DNA of 64,000 bases from DASQYE01 sp036389675 (GCA_036389675.1 DASVWI010000021.1:434001-498000), one strand, 5' to 3'; shown: positions 25,721 through 34,152, numbered from the stretch's first letter. Numbers and translations: made by a program. The notes: generated by a model from the sequence alone, not told the origin.

Positions 25721-26497
25721 GTGAAGATTCAACTCTTACCCAGCACCTTCGATGAGCAGGGCCGGGCCACCCCGGAACAACGCCTGACCTGCTTTCTCAT
25801 TGATGATCGCGTGACCGTTGACGCCGGAAGCATTGGCATTGCGCTCTCGGACAATCAGCGCGGCACGGTGCGTGATGTCATCGTCACGCACCCGCACATG
25901 GATCACATCGCCAGCCTTCCGATCTTTATTGACGACCTCTTCGGCTTCCTCACAGAGCCGATTCGCGTTCACGCCACAGAGGATGTCATCGAAACTCTGG
26001 AGCGCGATATCTTCAACTGGGTCGTCTACCCGCGCTTCTCCGAGCTGAGCAACGAGCACGGCCCCGTGATGAAGTACGTTCCCTTTCGCACGGGCGAAGA
26101 GTTCAAGGTCGGTCACTTGCGTGTGACAGCCGTGCCCGTCAATCACATCGTCTCGACCGTCGGGCTCATTGTCTCGGACGAGAAAACGACCGTCGCCTTT
26201 AGCTCCGACACCTACGAGACGGAAGAGTTCTGGGAGCTCGTCAATCGCACCAAAAGCCTTGACGCCCTGCTCATAGAGGCGTCATTCCCCAACAACATGG
26301 CTAAGCTGGCGGAGGTCTCAAGGCATTTCACCCCCGCCCTGTTGAAGAAGGAGCTGCGTAAGCTCAATCACAACGGACTGGACATCCTCGCCGTTCACCT
26401 CAAGCCGGCCTACCGCGACACGGTGGTCAGCGAGCTTGAGGCGCTTGAGATTCCCCGCCTCAGCGTCATGGAGCCCGGACGCGTCTACGAATGGTAA
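25721..26497 (+). CDS. Class II 3',5'-cyclic-nucleotide phosphodiesterase
   Basis: 258 residues from GTG 25721; metallo-beta-lactamase fold of the PDEase_II/CpdP type, which hydrolyses cAMP or cGMP. Metal ligands are in THPHMDH (H57, H59, D61, H62), with His142 (PVNHIVSTVG) and Asp163 (SSDTYE). The MKIQLLPSTFDEQG start and the C-terminal HLKP segment are typical of the family. It suggests the organism uses cyclic-nucleotide signalling; no cyclase or CRP gene is in the window. It is cytoplasmic, with no signal peptide, unlike some periplasmic members. Confidence 0.9.
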   Translation: MKIQLLPSTFDEQGRATPEQRLTCFLIDDRVTVDAGSIGIALSDNQRGTVRDVIVTHPHMDHIASLPIFIDDLFGFLTEPIRVHATEDVIETLERDIFNWVVYPRFSELSNEHGPVMKYVPFRTGEEFKVGHLRVTAVPVNHIVSTVGLIVSDEKTTVAFSSDTYETEEFWELVNRTKSLDALLIEASFPNNMAKLAEVSRHFTPALLKKELRKLNHNGLDILAVHLKPAYRDTVVSELEALEIPRLSVMEPGRVYEW

Positions 26498-26503
26498 AAG
26501 CCG

Positions 26504-26538
26504 TGAGGGCCGCTCTCGTTGATCGAGAGCGGCCCTCA
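26504..26538. terminator. Bidirectional terminator between convergent genes
   Basis: 15-bp perfect stem TGAGGGCCGCTCTCG (26504-26518) with CGAGAGCGGCCCTCA (26524-26538), 5-nt loop. It lies between the phosphodiesterase and TPR stops; only weak T-runs follow. Confidence 0.8.
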
Positions 26539-26577
26539 GTCTGGTTTCGTTTCTCGCCCCGCTCAAAGGGCCAACTC

Positions 26578-26922
26578 TTATTCAGCGCAGAAGTCCGAAC
26601 CCGCTTCATCCTTAACCCCGGCGAGCAAGCCTTCCAAGTGCTGCCGAGCCTTCCACGCCCCTGTGCGCTGGGCCGCTTCGACGCCGTCCGTCCAAGCGCG
26701 GCGGGCCTCTTCGCGCTCGCCCCGACTCATGAGAGCTGACCCAAGCATCTGGTAAGCCGCCGTATAGTCCGGGTTGATTCTCACGACGTTGCGTAGCGCC
26801 TCGACCGCTTCATTCCACTGTCCGAGCTTCACGTACTCGCTGCCGAGCCCGTACCAGATCATCGCATCCTCCGGTTGATCGTGCGCCATCTGGCGGAAAA
26901 CATCTATTCTCGATTGCGACAT
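26578..26922 (-). CDS. TPR-repeat protein
   Basis: 114 residues holding about two and a half tetratricopeptide repeats: AMIWYGLGSEYVKLGQWNEAVEALRNVVRINPDY, then TAAYQMLGSALMSRGEREEARRAWTDGVEAAQ, then WKARQHLEGLLAGV. TPRs mediate protein contacts; the partner is unknown. There is no signal peptide, so it is cytoplasmic. AAGGA lies very close to the ATG. It is convergent with the phosphodiesterase gene, and the next gene downstream on the same strand is across the terminator. Confidence 0.85.
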   Translation of the reverse strand: MSQSRIDVFRQMAHDQPEDAMIWYGLGSEYVKLGQWNEAVEALRNVVRINPDYTAAYQMLGSALMSRGEREEARRAWTDGVEAAQRTGAWKARQHLEGLLAGVKDEAGSDFCAE

Positions 26923-26950
26923 ATCCTTCTCTCAAAAGCCCCGCCGCGCT

Positions 26951-27262
26951 TTAGCGTAGAGCCTCGAACTCTCTTTCCATATGTTCGCCCGCGACGCCCT
27001 CAAGGGTTACGCGACCGCTCGGCAATACTTCGGCGACCTGATAGGTTCTCTTTGAGCTGTCGCGGCCCGGCATCAGTTCCGCGCGAAAGGTGACGCTCAT
27101 GCCGGGGCGTGCCCACACGTCGCCGCCGCTCTTCCCCGTCCGACCCGAAAGCTTCTCTCCGCCTGACACTCTCTTTTTCAAGATGAAAGCTCCGGCTGTT
27201 CCCAGACCGCCGAGGGCCAGGCCCACGATGCCTAAGAGCAGGCGCTTGTTGCGTTTCTTCAT
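26951..27262 (-). CDS. Small membrane-anchored protein
   Basis: 103 residues: basic start (MKKRNKRLLL), one membrane helix at about 8-28, then a soluble domain (WARPGMSVTFRAELMPGRDSSKRTYQVAEVLPSGRVTLEGVAGEHMEREFEALR) that reads as a small beta-barrel. No family recognised. It lies 28 bp upstream of the TPR gene on the same strand, so the two are probably an operon. No ribosome site is clear before the start. Confidence 0.7.
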   Translation of the reverse strand: MKKRNKRLLLGIVGLALGGLGTAGAFILKKRVSGGEKLSGRTGKSGGDVWARPGMSVTFRAELMPGRDSSKRTYQVAEVLPSGRVTLEGVAGEHMEREFEALR

Positions 27263-27457
27263 GTGTTGTCAGGCGGTCTCTAAATAAATAAGGGGGGGGC
27301 TTAACTGTTCCGCTTCCGCACGCGTCCACTTTGCAGACAGGCGACGGGCGCGCGCATCCCGTTCTTGCGACTACTGGCTGGACGCGTGCGCCCGTGCGCT
27401 TCCAATAACATTTCCATCGAGAGAGAGAGCGCGCGCTCTTGAGGCTTCGCGTGCTGA

Positions 27458-27736
27458 CTAGCAAAGCGGGTCGAGCTTTTCGCTGATCGTCGGCAGCCCG
27501 CCGTTCAAAGACAGGTCGGCGTTGATCTGCGTGTAGTGTGCCCACTCCTCCGGCACTTTATCTTCCGGGAAGATCGCTTCGACGGGGCACTCCGGCACGC
27601 ACGCATCGCAATCTATGCAGGTCTCAGGGTTAATCACCAGCATCGTCGGGTCAAGGTGAAAAGCTTCGACGGGACAAACCAGCGCGCAATCCGTATAACG
27701 ACAATTGACGCAAGGTTCCACAACCACATAAGTCAT
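27458..27736 (-). CDS. fdxA: 7Fe ferredoxin, FdxA/FdI type
   Basis: 92 residues; GAGGAGG lies 10 nt before the ATG. The cysteine pattern is that of Azotobacter FdI: C9, C12, C17 and C21P in the first half (CVNCRYTDCALVCPVEAF), and CIDCDACVPECP in the second. This gives one [3Fe-4S] and one [4Fe-4S] cluster. It is a small soluble electron carrier, linked to redox balance in other bacteria. A second copy (52161-52460) is clearly paralogous. No dedicated redox partner lies beside it. Confidence 0.95.
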   Translation of the reverse strand: MTYVVVEPCVNCRYTDCALVCPVEAFHLDPTMLVINPETCIDCDACVPECPVEAIFPEDKVPEEWAHYTQINADLSLNGGLPTISEKLDPLC

Positions 27737-27956
27737 CTAAATTGGCCTCCTCGGGTAATATCCCTTCGCGGTCGAGCGGGCGACGACATTGGCAGAGGCT
27801 TCGGGAAGCGCTCCATTTTGTCGCGGTCGCGCCCTTTCAACCACAACGAATGTTTGATTACGCGCCTATATTAAGCATGAATCCGCGAGATTTGAAAGAC
27901 AAAATTTGCATCGGGCCGATTTTTATGACCGCCCGCCGCCCGGCCCGCAAAAGTCT

Positions 27957-28598
27957 CTAATCCTGAGCCCGTGCCCTCTCCATCCTCTCCGACAGATTCG
28001 AGCCCTCCGACCTCTTTTTGTGCCAGTCCGCGACGGGCGCGCCGCTGGAAAAATCGTAGAACCTCAAATCTTTCTTCGTCAGCATCTTTGTCAGCAGGAT
28101 GATCTGGCCCGTGTGCATTGAGAAGTGTTCGACGACATGGAAGATGGCCTCAAGGACAGTGACATCGTGCCCCTGTATCCTCCTGCGCTCCATGAGAAGC
28201 GAACCATCAAGGCGCGCCAGCACGTCGTCCACCTCAGCGAGGGTGCGCCTGAGCAGCGCCAGCAACTCCGAGCGCGGCATCATTTCGCGCTCGTCAAACT
28301 CTCTCTGGCGCACGCGCAAGTCCTTCGCGCCGCCGACGCCGCTCACAATCCACTGCCGCGCATTGCCCGCGAGATGAAGGATGAGATTGCCTATACTGTT
28401 AGACTCTTCGGCGGCACGCCACCACACGTCCGTGTCCGTCAACTCTTCCAGACAGCGCTCTATCTTGGGCAGGTAATCGCCTGCCAGAAACGAGCGCGCT
28501 CTGGCGACGAAGGCCGCCGGGACTTCGCCTGCGACTGATTCATCCGAGTGCTGTTGCGTGCTTAAAGGGCTGGGCAGGGGTTCGCTTCCTTCATTCAT
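27957..28598 (-). CDS. DinB/DUF1572-like four-helix protein
   Basis: 213 residues from ATG 28598 (an upstream in-frame TTG is less likely). Four-helix DinB-superfamily fold with metal-binding His residues spread over SIGNLILHLAGNARQW and IFHVVEHFSMHTGQIILLTKML. Members include bacillithiol and other thiol S-transferases and metal-dependent hydrolases; the exact reaction is unknown. The start overlaps the stop of the small gene upstream by 8 bp, so the two are coupled. A YtxJ-like thiol protein elsewhere in the window makes a thiol-transferase role worth testing. Confidence 0.82.
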   Translation of the reverse strand: MNEGSEPLPSPLSTQQHSDESVAGEVPAAFVARARSFLAGDYLPKIERCLEELTDTDVWWRAAEESNSIGNLILHLAGNARQWIVSGVGGAKDLRVRQREFDEREMMPRSELLALLRRTLAEVDDVLARLDGSLLMERRRIQGHDVTVLEAIFHVVEHFSMHTGQIILLTKMLTKKDLRFYDFSSGAPVADWHKKRSEGSNLSERMERARAQD

Positions 28599-28770
28599 CT
28601 CTATTCTCAACGGCGCGCCGCTTATGTTTGGCTTTACGCATTGAAGGATGGACGCGCTCTTCCGGCTTGGCCTGGCTGAGCGGGTGGCCGGGCGGCGCGA
28701 CAGGCTTTCGTATCGCGTCGAATACGGGGCGCTCCGCCTGTTTCTTCTTCTTGCCGCCGGTCTTATTCAA
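28591..28770 (-). CDS. Small basic protein coupled to the DinB-like gene
   Basis: 59 residues if it starts at TTG 28770: NKTGGKKKKQAERPVFDAIRKPVAPP..., then Ser/Pro/Lys-rich to the stop. A longer frame reaches TTG 28839, but that codon is the -35 box of a good promoter, so translation must begin further down. Very basic and probably unstructured; it might bind nucleic acid. No family is known to me. The stop overlaps the DinB-like start (ATGAATGA), arguing it is real. Confidence 0.5.
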   Translation of the reverse strand: MNKTGGKKKKQAERPVFDAIRKPVAPPGHPLSQAKPEERVHPSMRKAKHKRRAVENRDE

Positions 28771-28810
28771 GAGCTTTAACCATCCGGAATTTTCTGTGCG
28801 AAGTGCCCAG

Positions 28811-28839
28811 ATGCTATCTCTACGGCATGTTGGTGTCAA
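28811..28839 (-). promoter_or_regulatory. Promoter of the small basic / DinB-like operon
   Basis: TTGACA (28839-28834), 17-bp spacer, TAGCAT (28816-28811; four of six). Predicted start near 28804. Confidence 0.6.
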
Positions 28840-28964
28840 TCATTTGATGAGACGCTCGGAGAAACAAACATGACGCGGCCTTTTGATGAGAGATGAGAAA
28901 TAAGCTGAGACTCTATTACTGATCTGACGGGCGGGTGTCCGGGTTTTTAACTTTACATTAAATT

Positions 28965-28990
28965 ACAAAGGGCGACCACAGGGGTCGCCC
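28965..28990 (-). terminator. Probable terminator of the 75-residue gene
   Basis: GGGCGACC (28970-28977) pairs with GGTCGCCC (28983-28990), 5-nt loop; TTTGTAATTT follows on the minus strand. Confidence 0.65.
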
Positions 28991-29091
28991 TCGCCTTGCA
29001 TGTCTTGTTTGTTTTAGGCGGCGGCTCTCACCAAAAGGTGCAGCGCGCGCGCTCCAACTGTGCTGAAGCAATTATGCCTCGTGAGGGGCAA

Positions 29092-29319
29092 TTACGCCTC
29101 GCTCGCGCGCGGTGTCTCCGGGAATAAGGTTTTGAGCGCCTGACTGGTTTCGGCGCGGCGCTTCTGCTGAAACTCATTCACCCAGTTGCTGACGGTGGCG
29201 ACCATGTCGCGCGCCGTCTCCTGTGCGGTCTCGCGTGTGCTTTTGACCGGCTCGACGGGCTTTTCCTGTCTGTTCCGCTCGTTGCGCTTGATAATCTTTA
29301 TCGGGGTCTTCTTGTTCAT
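29092..29319 (-). CDS. Small charged helical protein of unknown function
   Basis: 75 residues: a basic N-terminus (MNKKTPIKIIKRNERNRQEK) followed by an amphipathic helix (TRETAQETARDMVATVSNWVNEFQQKRRAETSQALKTLF). No signal peptide. AGGA lies about 13 nt upstream of ATG 29319. Codon use fits the neighbours and a hairpin terminator follows, so it is likely real, but I recognise no family. It lies alone beside a large empty region. Confidence 0.6.
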   Translation of the reverse strand: MNKKTPIKIIKRNERNRQEKPVEPVKSTRETAQETARDMVATVSNWVNEFQQKRRAETSQALKTLFPETPRASEA

Positions 29320-30211
29320 GGTAACTCTATTTCCTGTTCTGAATTATTGCCTGGTTGCTTTTCCTTTAACGAATTTGCCGCGCCGTTGTTCCCTATTTGT
29401 TTGTCCTGAACCCGGCCTTTGCTCTACGGCTGCGATCTCACTTGCAATCGAAGGGCCACAATCTGCAGACGAATCGTGCGGCGATGATTTGCTTATTAGG
29501 TTGACACAACTTAGACGCTTGAGGCTCTGTGATGGTTGGAAAAGTTTCCGGCGCGCATTAACAAGCGGTCAGCGCTCGGCGGGGAGGGTTAAAGGCGCGT
29601 CCTTGCGACCCGCCGAGAAACCTTTGAAGCGATGTGCTGTCAATCGTCTGGATAAAAACGTAAAAGTTTTGTTACAAGCTCGGCGGGCCGATGCTCAGGC
29701 GCTCTGACTTCATAGCATACATTACCGCCGCGGCTCGTATTGTTTCATGCATCGAAAGTGACTCGCTGCCCATCAACCCGCGCCGCTGGGCCAATCGTCG
29801 CGAGTCGTCCCGCAGGCAACCGGCGGCACACTCTCTCTACCCTGTATCTTGCGAACGAGCCTTCCGTTGAATTTCGTCCTTCGAGCCGCGACAGCCGCCT
29901 ACGCCGAGTTGGCCCACGCGCAGAAAATGAGTCCGCCGCTTATCGCTCGTCGCGCGTGATCGTGCGCGGCGACTGTCATCCCGCAAGCGTCTCCTGATGA
30001 CGGCCCGGAGCTTTGCAGAATGCCAAAGGGAGTCGGCGGCAACCGCGCTTTGCCAAGCGGGACATCGAGCGCGATATCAGGCGAAAGCCTCCTCGCGCGC
30101 CTCACGCATCAGCGCTAAGTTTCTTGTTATGAACAAAAGAGGCTCGCACAATGAAGCGCACGCGCGCGCTCGTCCGAGGCTGGCACATGCGTTGCCATTC
30201 TCACGGTCGAG
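29320..30211. other. Long stretch without a recognisable gene
   Basis: 892 bp. Both strands have only short frames with erratic composition and no ribosome sites. A TTGACA at 29501-29506 has no matching -10. There are no repeats of the types found elsewhere in the window. It may be a decayed gene or hold an RNA; I see nothing decisive. Confidence 0.5.
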
Positions 30212-31081
30212 ATGAGAATGATTGAAGCCATCACGATCTATCTTGCTGTGGGCGCGCCCTTCGGCGTCAGCCATTATCTTCGGCGCGAGCAGGGCCGCCG
30301 CGCGCGCGCTTTGCTCAGGAGTAGCTGGGCGATGCTGCTATGGCCGGTCGCCGCGGTGGCGGCAGTCTTTCTTGCGCGCAAACGCAAAGGCGCTGAAGAG
30401 ACGGAAAGAGAGAGGGCCGCGCTCGGGTTCGAAGAGAAGATAGAGCAAGCCACGCGGCGATTGCTGGCGATGCTCTTCAAGGTTGAGGAGCAGGCGCGGG
30501 CGCTTCCCGGGCGGCAAGGCCGCAGGAGCGAGCGGGTCGCAATAGTGGTTCGTGAAAGCGTCGAAAAATATGTCGGCCTTACGCTCGGCTCAAGGGAGGC
30601 GTCCGCCGATGCGCCGCCGAGCGAAAGCGAGATGGAGCTGAGCCGGCTGGCCGGACGCACGGGCGATGATCTTCTGCTCGCGGGGCGCTGTATTCACCGT
30701 CGTAACGTCACGCGCCTCCTGGCACACCGCGAGCGCGCCCGCGCCGATCTTTTACACGCCCTCGCTGAGCTGCGCGAGCTTTCCGCCGACTCGTCCGTGC
30801 CCGAGAGCAACATCATGGCCGCGCGCCATGCGAGCGTCGCCATCCTGAGATTATACGGGCATGCCGTCAATCTATTGTCGCTTCTGGAAGATGAGGACGC
30901 GGCGCGCAGGGTGGCTCGATTGCTCGACGCCGAATGTGCGCGGCTGCGTCGCCTGGAAGCCGCGAGCCCGGGTCGCTCACAGGACGCGTGCCGGGCCGAA
31001 GGAGAAGAACAATGCACACCACCTACACCCCGCTTGGCCTTCACTGGCCGCTGGCCGACCAGCCCGTTGACGCTCGACTGA
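30212..31081 (+). CDS. Membrane-anchored helical protein, unknown function
   Basis: 289 residues. An N-terminal hydrophobic stretch (IEAITIYLAVGAPFGVSHYL) and a helix at about 38-56 (AMLLWPVAAVAAVFLARKRK) anchor it. The rest is Arg/Glu/Leu-rich and helical. No motif recognised. The last 23 codons overlap the next gene in another frame (31012-31081), and its Pro-rich C-terminus there looks like read-through, so the functional end may be near 31010. Context gives no pathway. Confidence 0.65.
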   Translation: MRMIEAITIYLAVGAPFGVSHYLRREQGRRARALLRSSWAMLLWPVAAVAAVFLARKRKGAEETERERAALGFEEKIEQATRRLLAMLFKVEEQARALPGRQGRRSERVAIVVRESVEKYVGLTLGSREASADAPPSESEMELSRLAGRTGDDLLLAGRCIHRRNVTRLLAHRERARADLLHALAELRELSADSSVPESNIMAARHASVAILRLYGHAVNLLSLLEDEDAARRVARLLDAECARLRRLEAASPGRSQDACRAEGEEQCTPPTPRLAFTGRWPTSPLTLD

Positions 31082-31656
31082 GATGGCTGCTCCGCGTCAA
31101 CGCAGCCGAGAGAGCGCGCCTCTCCCGCGCTGACCTCGATGAAGAGATTATGATGATGCGCCGACCTCTCCCTGTTGAGAGGGCCTACGGGCTGTTCGGT
31201 CTGCTGCTCGGCACGCTGCCGCCTGCCGCCATCTTCTACAGGATGTTCGGCGAGGAGGTGGCCCGTCAGGGATTTCCATCTGTGCTGTTCCTGCTTCTGC
31301 TGGCGATGAACGTCGTCTGTGCCCTCATGGGGAGGTTCTTAGGCTCAAGGTTCAACGGGATGGTAGCCAAGATAGACGAGGCGGAAGATCACTCTCGGCT
31401 CAGGATGATTTTCCTTCCGCCCCTGATCGGGATGCTCTGGGGAGCAATCACCGGCTGGGCAGGCGGCCTCATCTTCTTCGGCATCGGGGCGCTCTTCGGC
31501 GCATTGTTTGCGATCCCGGTCGGCGTCATGGCCTTCGCGCTCTTCATGCCGCTTCACCGCCAGATGGCGCACGGTGGTATGATTGAGGCGAGCCATCTCT
31601 GGCCGCTCGCCTGGGGCGTGGTGATGACCTTAACGGCCCTGATTCTCGGTCTCTGA
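31012..31656 (+). CDS. Multi-helix membrane protein, unknown function
   Basis: 214 residues from ATG 31012, chosen because AAGGAG lies 8 nt upstream; a longer frame from 30934 has none. A roughly 55-residue soluble start is followed by about five hydrophobic segments, two of them Gly-rich (GAITGWAGGLIFFGIGALFGALFAIPVGV). A DEAEDHSRL loop separates the first and second pairs. No transporter family is recognised. It overlaps the upstream gene by 70 bp, so the two are likely co-expressed, and lies upstream of the kinase cluster. Confidence 0.75.
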   Translation: MHTTYTPLGLHWPLADQPVDARLRWLLRVNAAERARLSRADLDEEIMMMRRPLPVERAYGLFGLLLGTLPPAAIFYRMFGEEVARQGFPSVLFLLLLAMNVVCALMGRFLGSRFNGMVAKIDEAEDHSRLRMIFLPPLIGMLWGAITGWAGGLIFFGIGALFGALFAIPVGVMAFALFMPLHRQMAHGGMIEASHLWPLAWGVVMTLTALILGL

Positions 31657-31661
31657 AAAAT

Positions 31662-31732
31662 AGTAGTCAGTCGTCAGTCATCGGCCAAATACGATCAGAG
31701 ACCGACTACTGATTGACTGGCTGCCGACTACT
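31662..31732. repeat. CAGTCGT-family heptad palindrome
   Basis: AGTAGTCAGTCGTCAGTCA (31663-31681) faces GACCGACTACTGATTGACTG and GCCGACTACT (31700-31732), an imperfect palindrome with about 7-bp periodicity. It fills the gap before the kinase start. Confidence 0.6.
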
Positions 31733-31738
31733 TCTTTT

Positions 31739-33529
31739 ATGCTTCTAGCCCTGCTGCTGCTTTCGCTTTTCCTGCTCGTGCTGCTGGGCTTTTATGTCTT
31801 CGTCGCCGCGCCGCGCAGCCGCACGCACCAGACCTTCGTGGCCTTCGTCGCATGTCTGGCCCTGTGGACGATCAAGGATATCGTCCTCTGGGGCTTTTCG
31901 GCGCGCGAGGGCTCGGCTGCATGGTGGGCGAGCGTCAGTTTTATCATCGCGCTTCTGTTGCAGTATTCGCTGGTCGTCTTCGCATGGGTCTTTCCGGAGA
32001 ACGGCCCTGTGCCCATCAAGCGCGCGGCGGTGCTCTTTGCGCCGGGGGCTGTGCTGATTCCGGCGGCCATCGCCGGGTGGATGTGGAACGAGGTAGGGTT
32101 TGTCCGTGGCCGCTTCAGGATAGAGCTGACGCCGCTCGCTTACGCCTTCGGGCTCTATTCCTACGGCGTGTTCGCATACGGCTTCGGCATGCTCTACGTG
32201 AAATACCGTCGCTACCGCGGGCAGCTGTGGGGCAAACAGCTGGGCGCGATTCTCTGGGCGCTGGTCATCACCGTGACCTTAAATACGCTGGCGAACAACC
32301 TGCTGCCGCTCGCCGGCTTTTACGAGTTGCTGCCGCTCGGCTCAGTCTTCGTGCTCCTGGGCGTCGTCATCTACGCTTACGCCATCTCGAACTTCAAGCT
32401 CTTTTCGCTGCAATCGGCCCTGGATCAGTTTCGTCTCTTTCCCGTCGCCTACAAGGTCGCGCTCTCGATTGCGGCGGTCGCCGTCCTCAGTTTTCTGTTC
32501 TTGCAGATTCCCGTCGTCTGGTGGAGCTTCAGCGACGGGCCGAGCGTCGAGGCATGGCGGCGCTATCTGGTCTTCAGCGTGATCACCGCGCTCGTTCCCA
32601 ACCTGATACTTGTGACGCTGATCATTCGTACAATCTCGCGGCCCGTCCGACGCCTGACGGAGGCCGCCGTGGAAGTCGCCGGCGGCGGATACGGCACGCA
32701 GGTTGACCTCAGCAGCAACGACGAGATGGGCCTCCTCGCCGAATCCTTCAACGAGATGAGCCGCAAGATGGCTTCGGACATAGAACGGCTGCGCGAGCTT
32801 AACGTGCAGTTGATCAGAACCGAAAAACTCGCCGCCGCCGGAACGCTCGCCGCAGGGGTCGCGCACGAAGTCAACAATCCTCTGGCCTCCATCTCGTCGC
32901 TCATACAGATGCTGCAGACGCGCGAGCAGGTGGACGCGGAGACGAGAGAGATGCTGCGCCTCATCTCGACGCAGATCGACCGCATCACGCAGGTCTTGCG
33001 CGACATGATGGATTTCGCGCGAGCGCGCCCGCCCGCGCGCGCACCTCTCGACATCAACCGCATCGTCGCGGCCAGCATCCGCCTCGCCAGCTTCGACAAG
33101 GCTTTCCAGCGTCTACGCTTACGCACAAACCGTGACGAGGATGTGCCGCAAGTCTTCGCCGACGCAGACCAGCTCCAACAGGTCTTTCTCAACCTGCTGC
33201 TCAACGCGCGCGACGCCATGCCCGAAGGCGGCGACCTTCTGGTCTCGACACGCTACGACGCACTCTCGGGCGAAGTGATAGTTGAGATCAGCGACAGCGG
33301 CACAGGGATAGCGCCCGAGCATCGCGCGCACGTCTTCGACCCGTTTTATACGACCAAGCCCGCCGGGACGGGCACTGGCCTCGGGCTCGCCGTCTGCTAC
33401 GGCATCGTTACGGCTCACGGCGGCCACATAGAGATCGGGCCTCACAACGGACAGGGCACGACCGTGCGCGTGCGTGTGCCCATCGGCCCCGGCGCGGGCG
33501 AAAAACATTATGCCGACGATTCACCTTGA
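31739..33529 (+). CDS. Sensor histidine kinase, seven-helix N-terminus, NtrB-like core
   Basis: 596 residues. About seven helices over residues 1-230 form an integral sensor with no periplasmic domain, followed by another helix pair and a HAMP domain (TISRPVRRLTEAAVEVAGGGYG, about 300-350). HisKA carries the phospho-His in AAGVAHEVNNPLAS, and HATPase_c carries N (LLNARDAMP), G1 (EISDSGTGIAPEH), F (FYTTKPAGTGTGLGL) boxes. The HEVNNPLA form is that of NtrB/AtoS-type kinases that pair with sigma-54 activators, which fits the NtrC-type regulator two genes on. The signal is unknown; a membrane-dissolved or redox cue is possible. Confidence 0.93.
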   Translation: MLLALLLLSLFLLVLLGFYVFVAAPRSRTHQTFVAFVACLALWTIKDIVLWGFSAREGSAAWWASVSFIIALLLQYSLVVFAWVFPENGPVPIKRAAVLFAPGAVLIPAAIAGWMWNEVGFVRGRFRIELTPLAYAFGLYSYGVFAYGFGMLYVKYRRYRGQLWGKQLGAILWALVITVTLNTLANNLLPLAGFYELLPLGSVFVLLGVVIYAYAISNFKLFSLQSALDQFRLFPVAYKVALSIAAVAVLSFLFLQIPVVWWSFSDGPSVEAWRRYLVFSVITALVPNLILVTLIIRTISRPVRRLTEAAVEVAGGGYGTQVDLSSNDEMGLLAESFNEMSRKMASDIERLRELNVQLIRTEKLAAAGTLAAGVAHEVNNPLASISSLIQMLQTREQVDAETREMLRLISTQIDRITQVLRDMMDFARARPPARAPLDINRIVAASIRLASFDKAFQRLRLRTNRDEDVPQVFADADQLQQVFLNLLLNARDAMPEGGDLLVSTRYDALSGEVIVEISDSGTGIAPEHRAHVFDPFYTTKPAGTGTGLGLAVCYGIVTAHGGHIEIGPHNGQGTTVRVRVPIGPGAGEKHYADDSP

Positions 33530-34046
33530 GACTTTTATCCGCGCGCCCGTAGAGTTGTGCTTCGATCTCTCGCGCAGCGTCGATGTACACATGGCCTCGA
33601 CCGGTCACACGGGCGAGCGTGCGGTCGCGGGCGTCACCTCCGGCATGATGAACCTCTATGATGAAGTCACGTGGGAGGCGAAACATTTCGGCGTGCGCGG
33701 GCGGCTCACTTCGAGGATTACGGCCATGGAGCGCCCGCGCATCTTCGTCGACGAGATGCAGCGCGGGGCTTTCAAGCGCTGGCATCACGCGCACACGTTC
33801 GAGCCCCACGAGGACGGCACGCTGATGATAGACACGGCCTTCTACAGCTCGCCGCTCGGACTGCTGGGGCACATCGCCGACCGGCTCTTTCTCAAACGCT
33901 ACATGACGCGCCTGCTTCTCGCGCGCAACGCTCACATCAAAAGGGTGGCCGAGGAGGAGGCAGGAAAGAAGGAATTAACAGGGATAGACAGGATGAAAAT
34001 ACATGAAGACAGGTCAGTACCGCCTGCGGTAGCGGGCGGGTCGTGA
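33510..34046 (+). CDS. SRPBCC-fold protein with repeat-derived tail
   Basis: 178 residues from ATG 33510, overlapping the kinase stop by 20 bp. The first 150 residues match START/SRPBCC ligand-binding proteins of the polyketide cyclase/dehydrase type (IHLETFIRAPVELCFDLSRSVDVHM, MERPRIFVDEM, HHAHTFEP). The last 25 or so (GIDRMKIHEDRSVPPAVAGGS) are encoded by two nested palindromic repeats and are almost certainly not ancestral. The domain probably binds a small hydrophobic ligand. Its place between kinase and regulator hints at a role in that pathway, but this is only context. Confidence 0.85.
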   Translation: MPTIHLETFIRAPVELCFDLSRSVDVHMASTGHTGERAVAGVTSGMMNLYDEVTWEAKHFGVRGRLTSRITAMERPRIFVDEMQRGAFKRWHHAHTFEPHEDGTLMIDTAFYSSPLGLLGHIADRLFLKRYMTRLLLARNAHIKRVAEEEAGKKELTGIDRMKIHEDRSVPPAVAGGS

Positions 34047-34125
34047 TCGTCGCCAGCACCCGCCCGCTACCGCAGGCGGTACTGACCTGCTTTATCCTGA
34101 CAATCTCTGTCCATCCCTGCTAGAA
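33972..34125. repeat. Nested palindrome: outer AACAGGGAT arms around a 32-bp-arm hairpin
   Basis: Outer arms: TTAACAGGGATAGACAGGAT (33976-33995) facing ATCCTGACAATCTCTGTCCA then TCCCTGCTA (about 34094-34122), imperfect. Inner element: perfect 32-bp arms 34010-34041 and 34058-34089 around a 16-nt loop. The inner element equals the one at 50193-50268 apart from the loop. It encodes the last residues and the stop of the SRPBCC gene. Confidence 0.85.
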
Positions 34126-34152
34126 TTTGCTTATGGTTCTCTTACCACCGAT

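Noticed and set aside
29186..29707. Plus-strand frame of 173 codons with a hydrophobic start
   Set aside because: It overlaps the better-supported minus gene at 29092-29319, has no ribosome site, and its composition is irregular.
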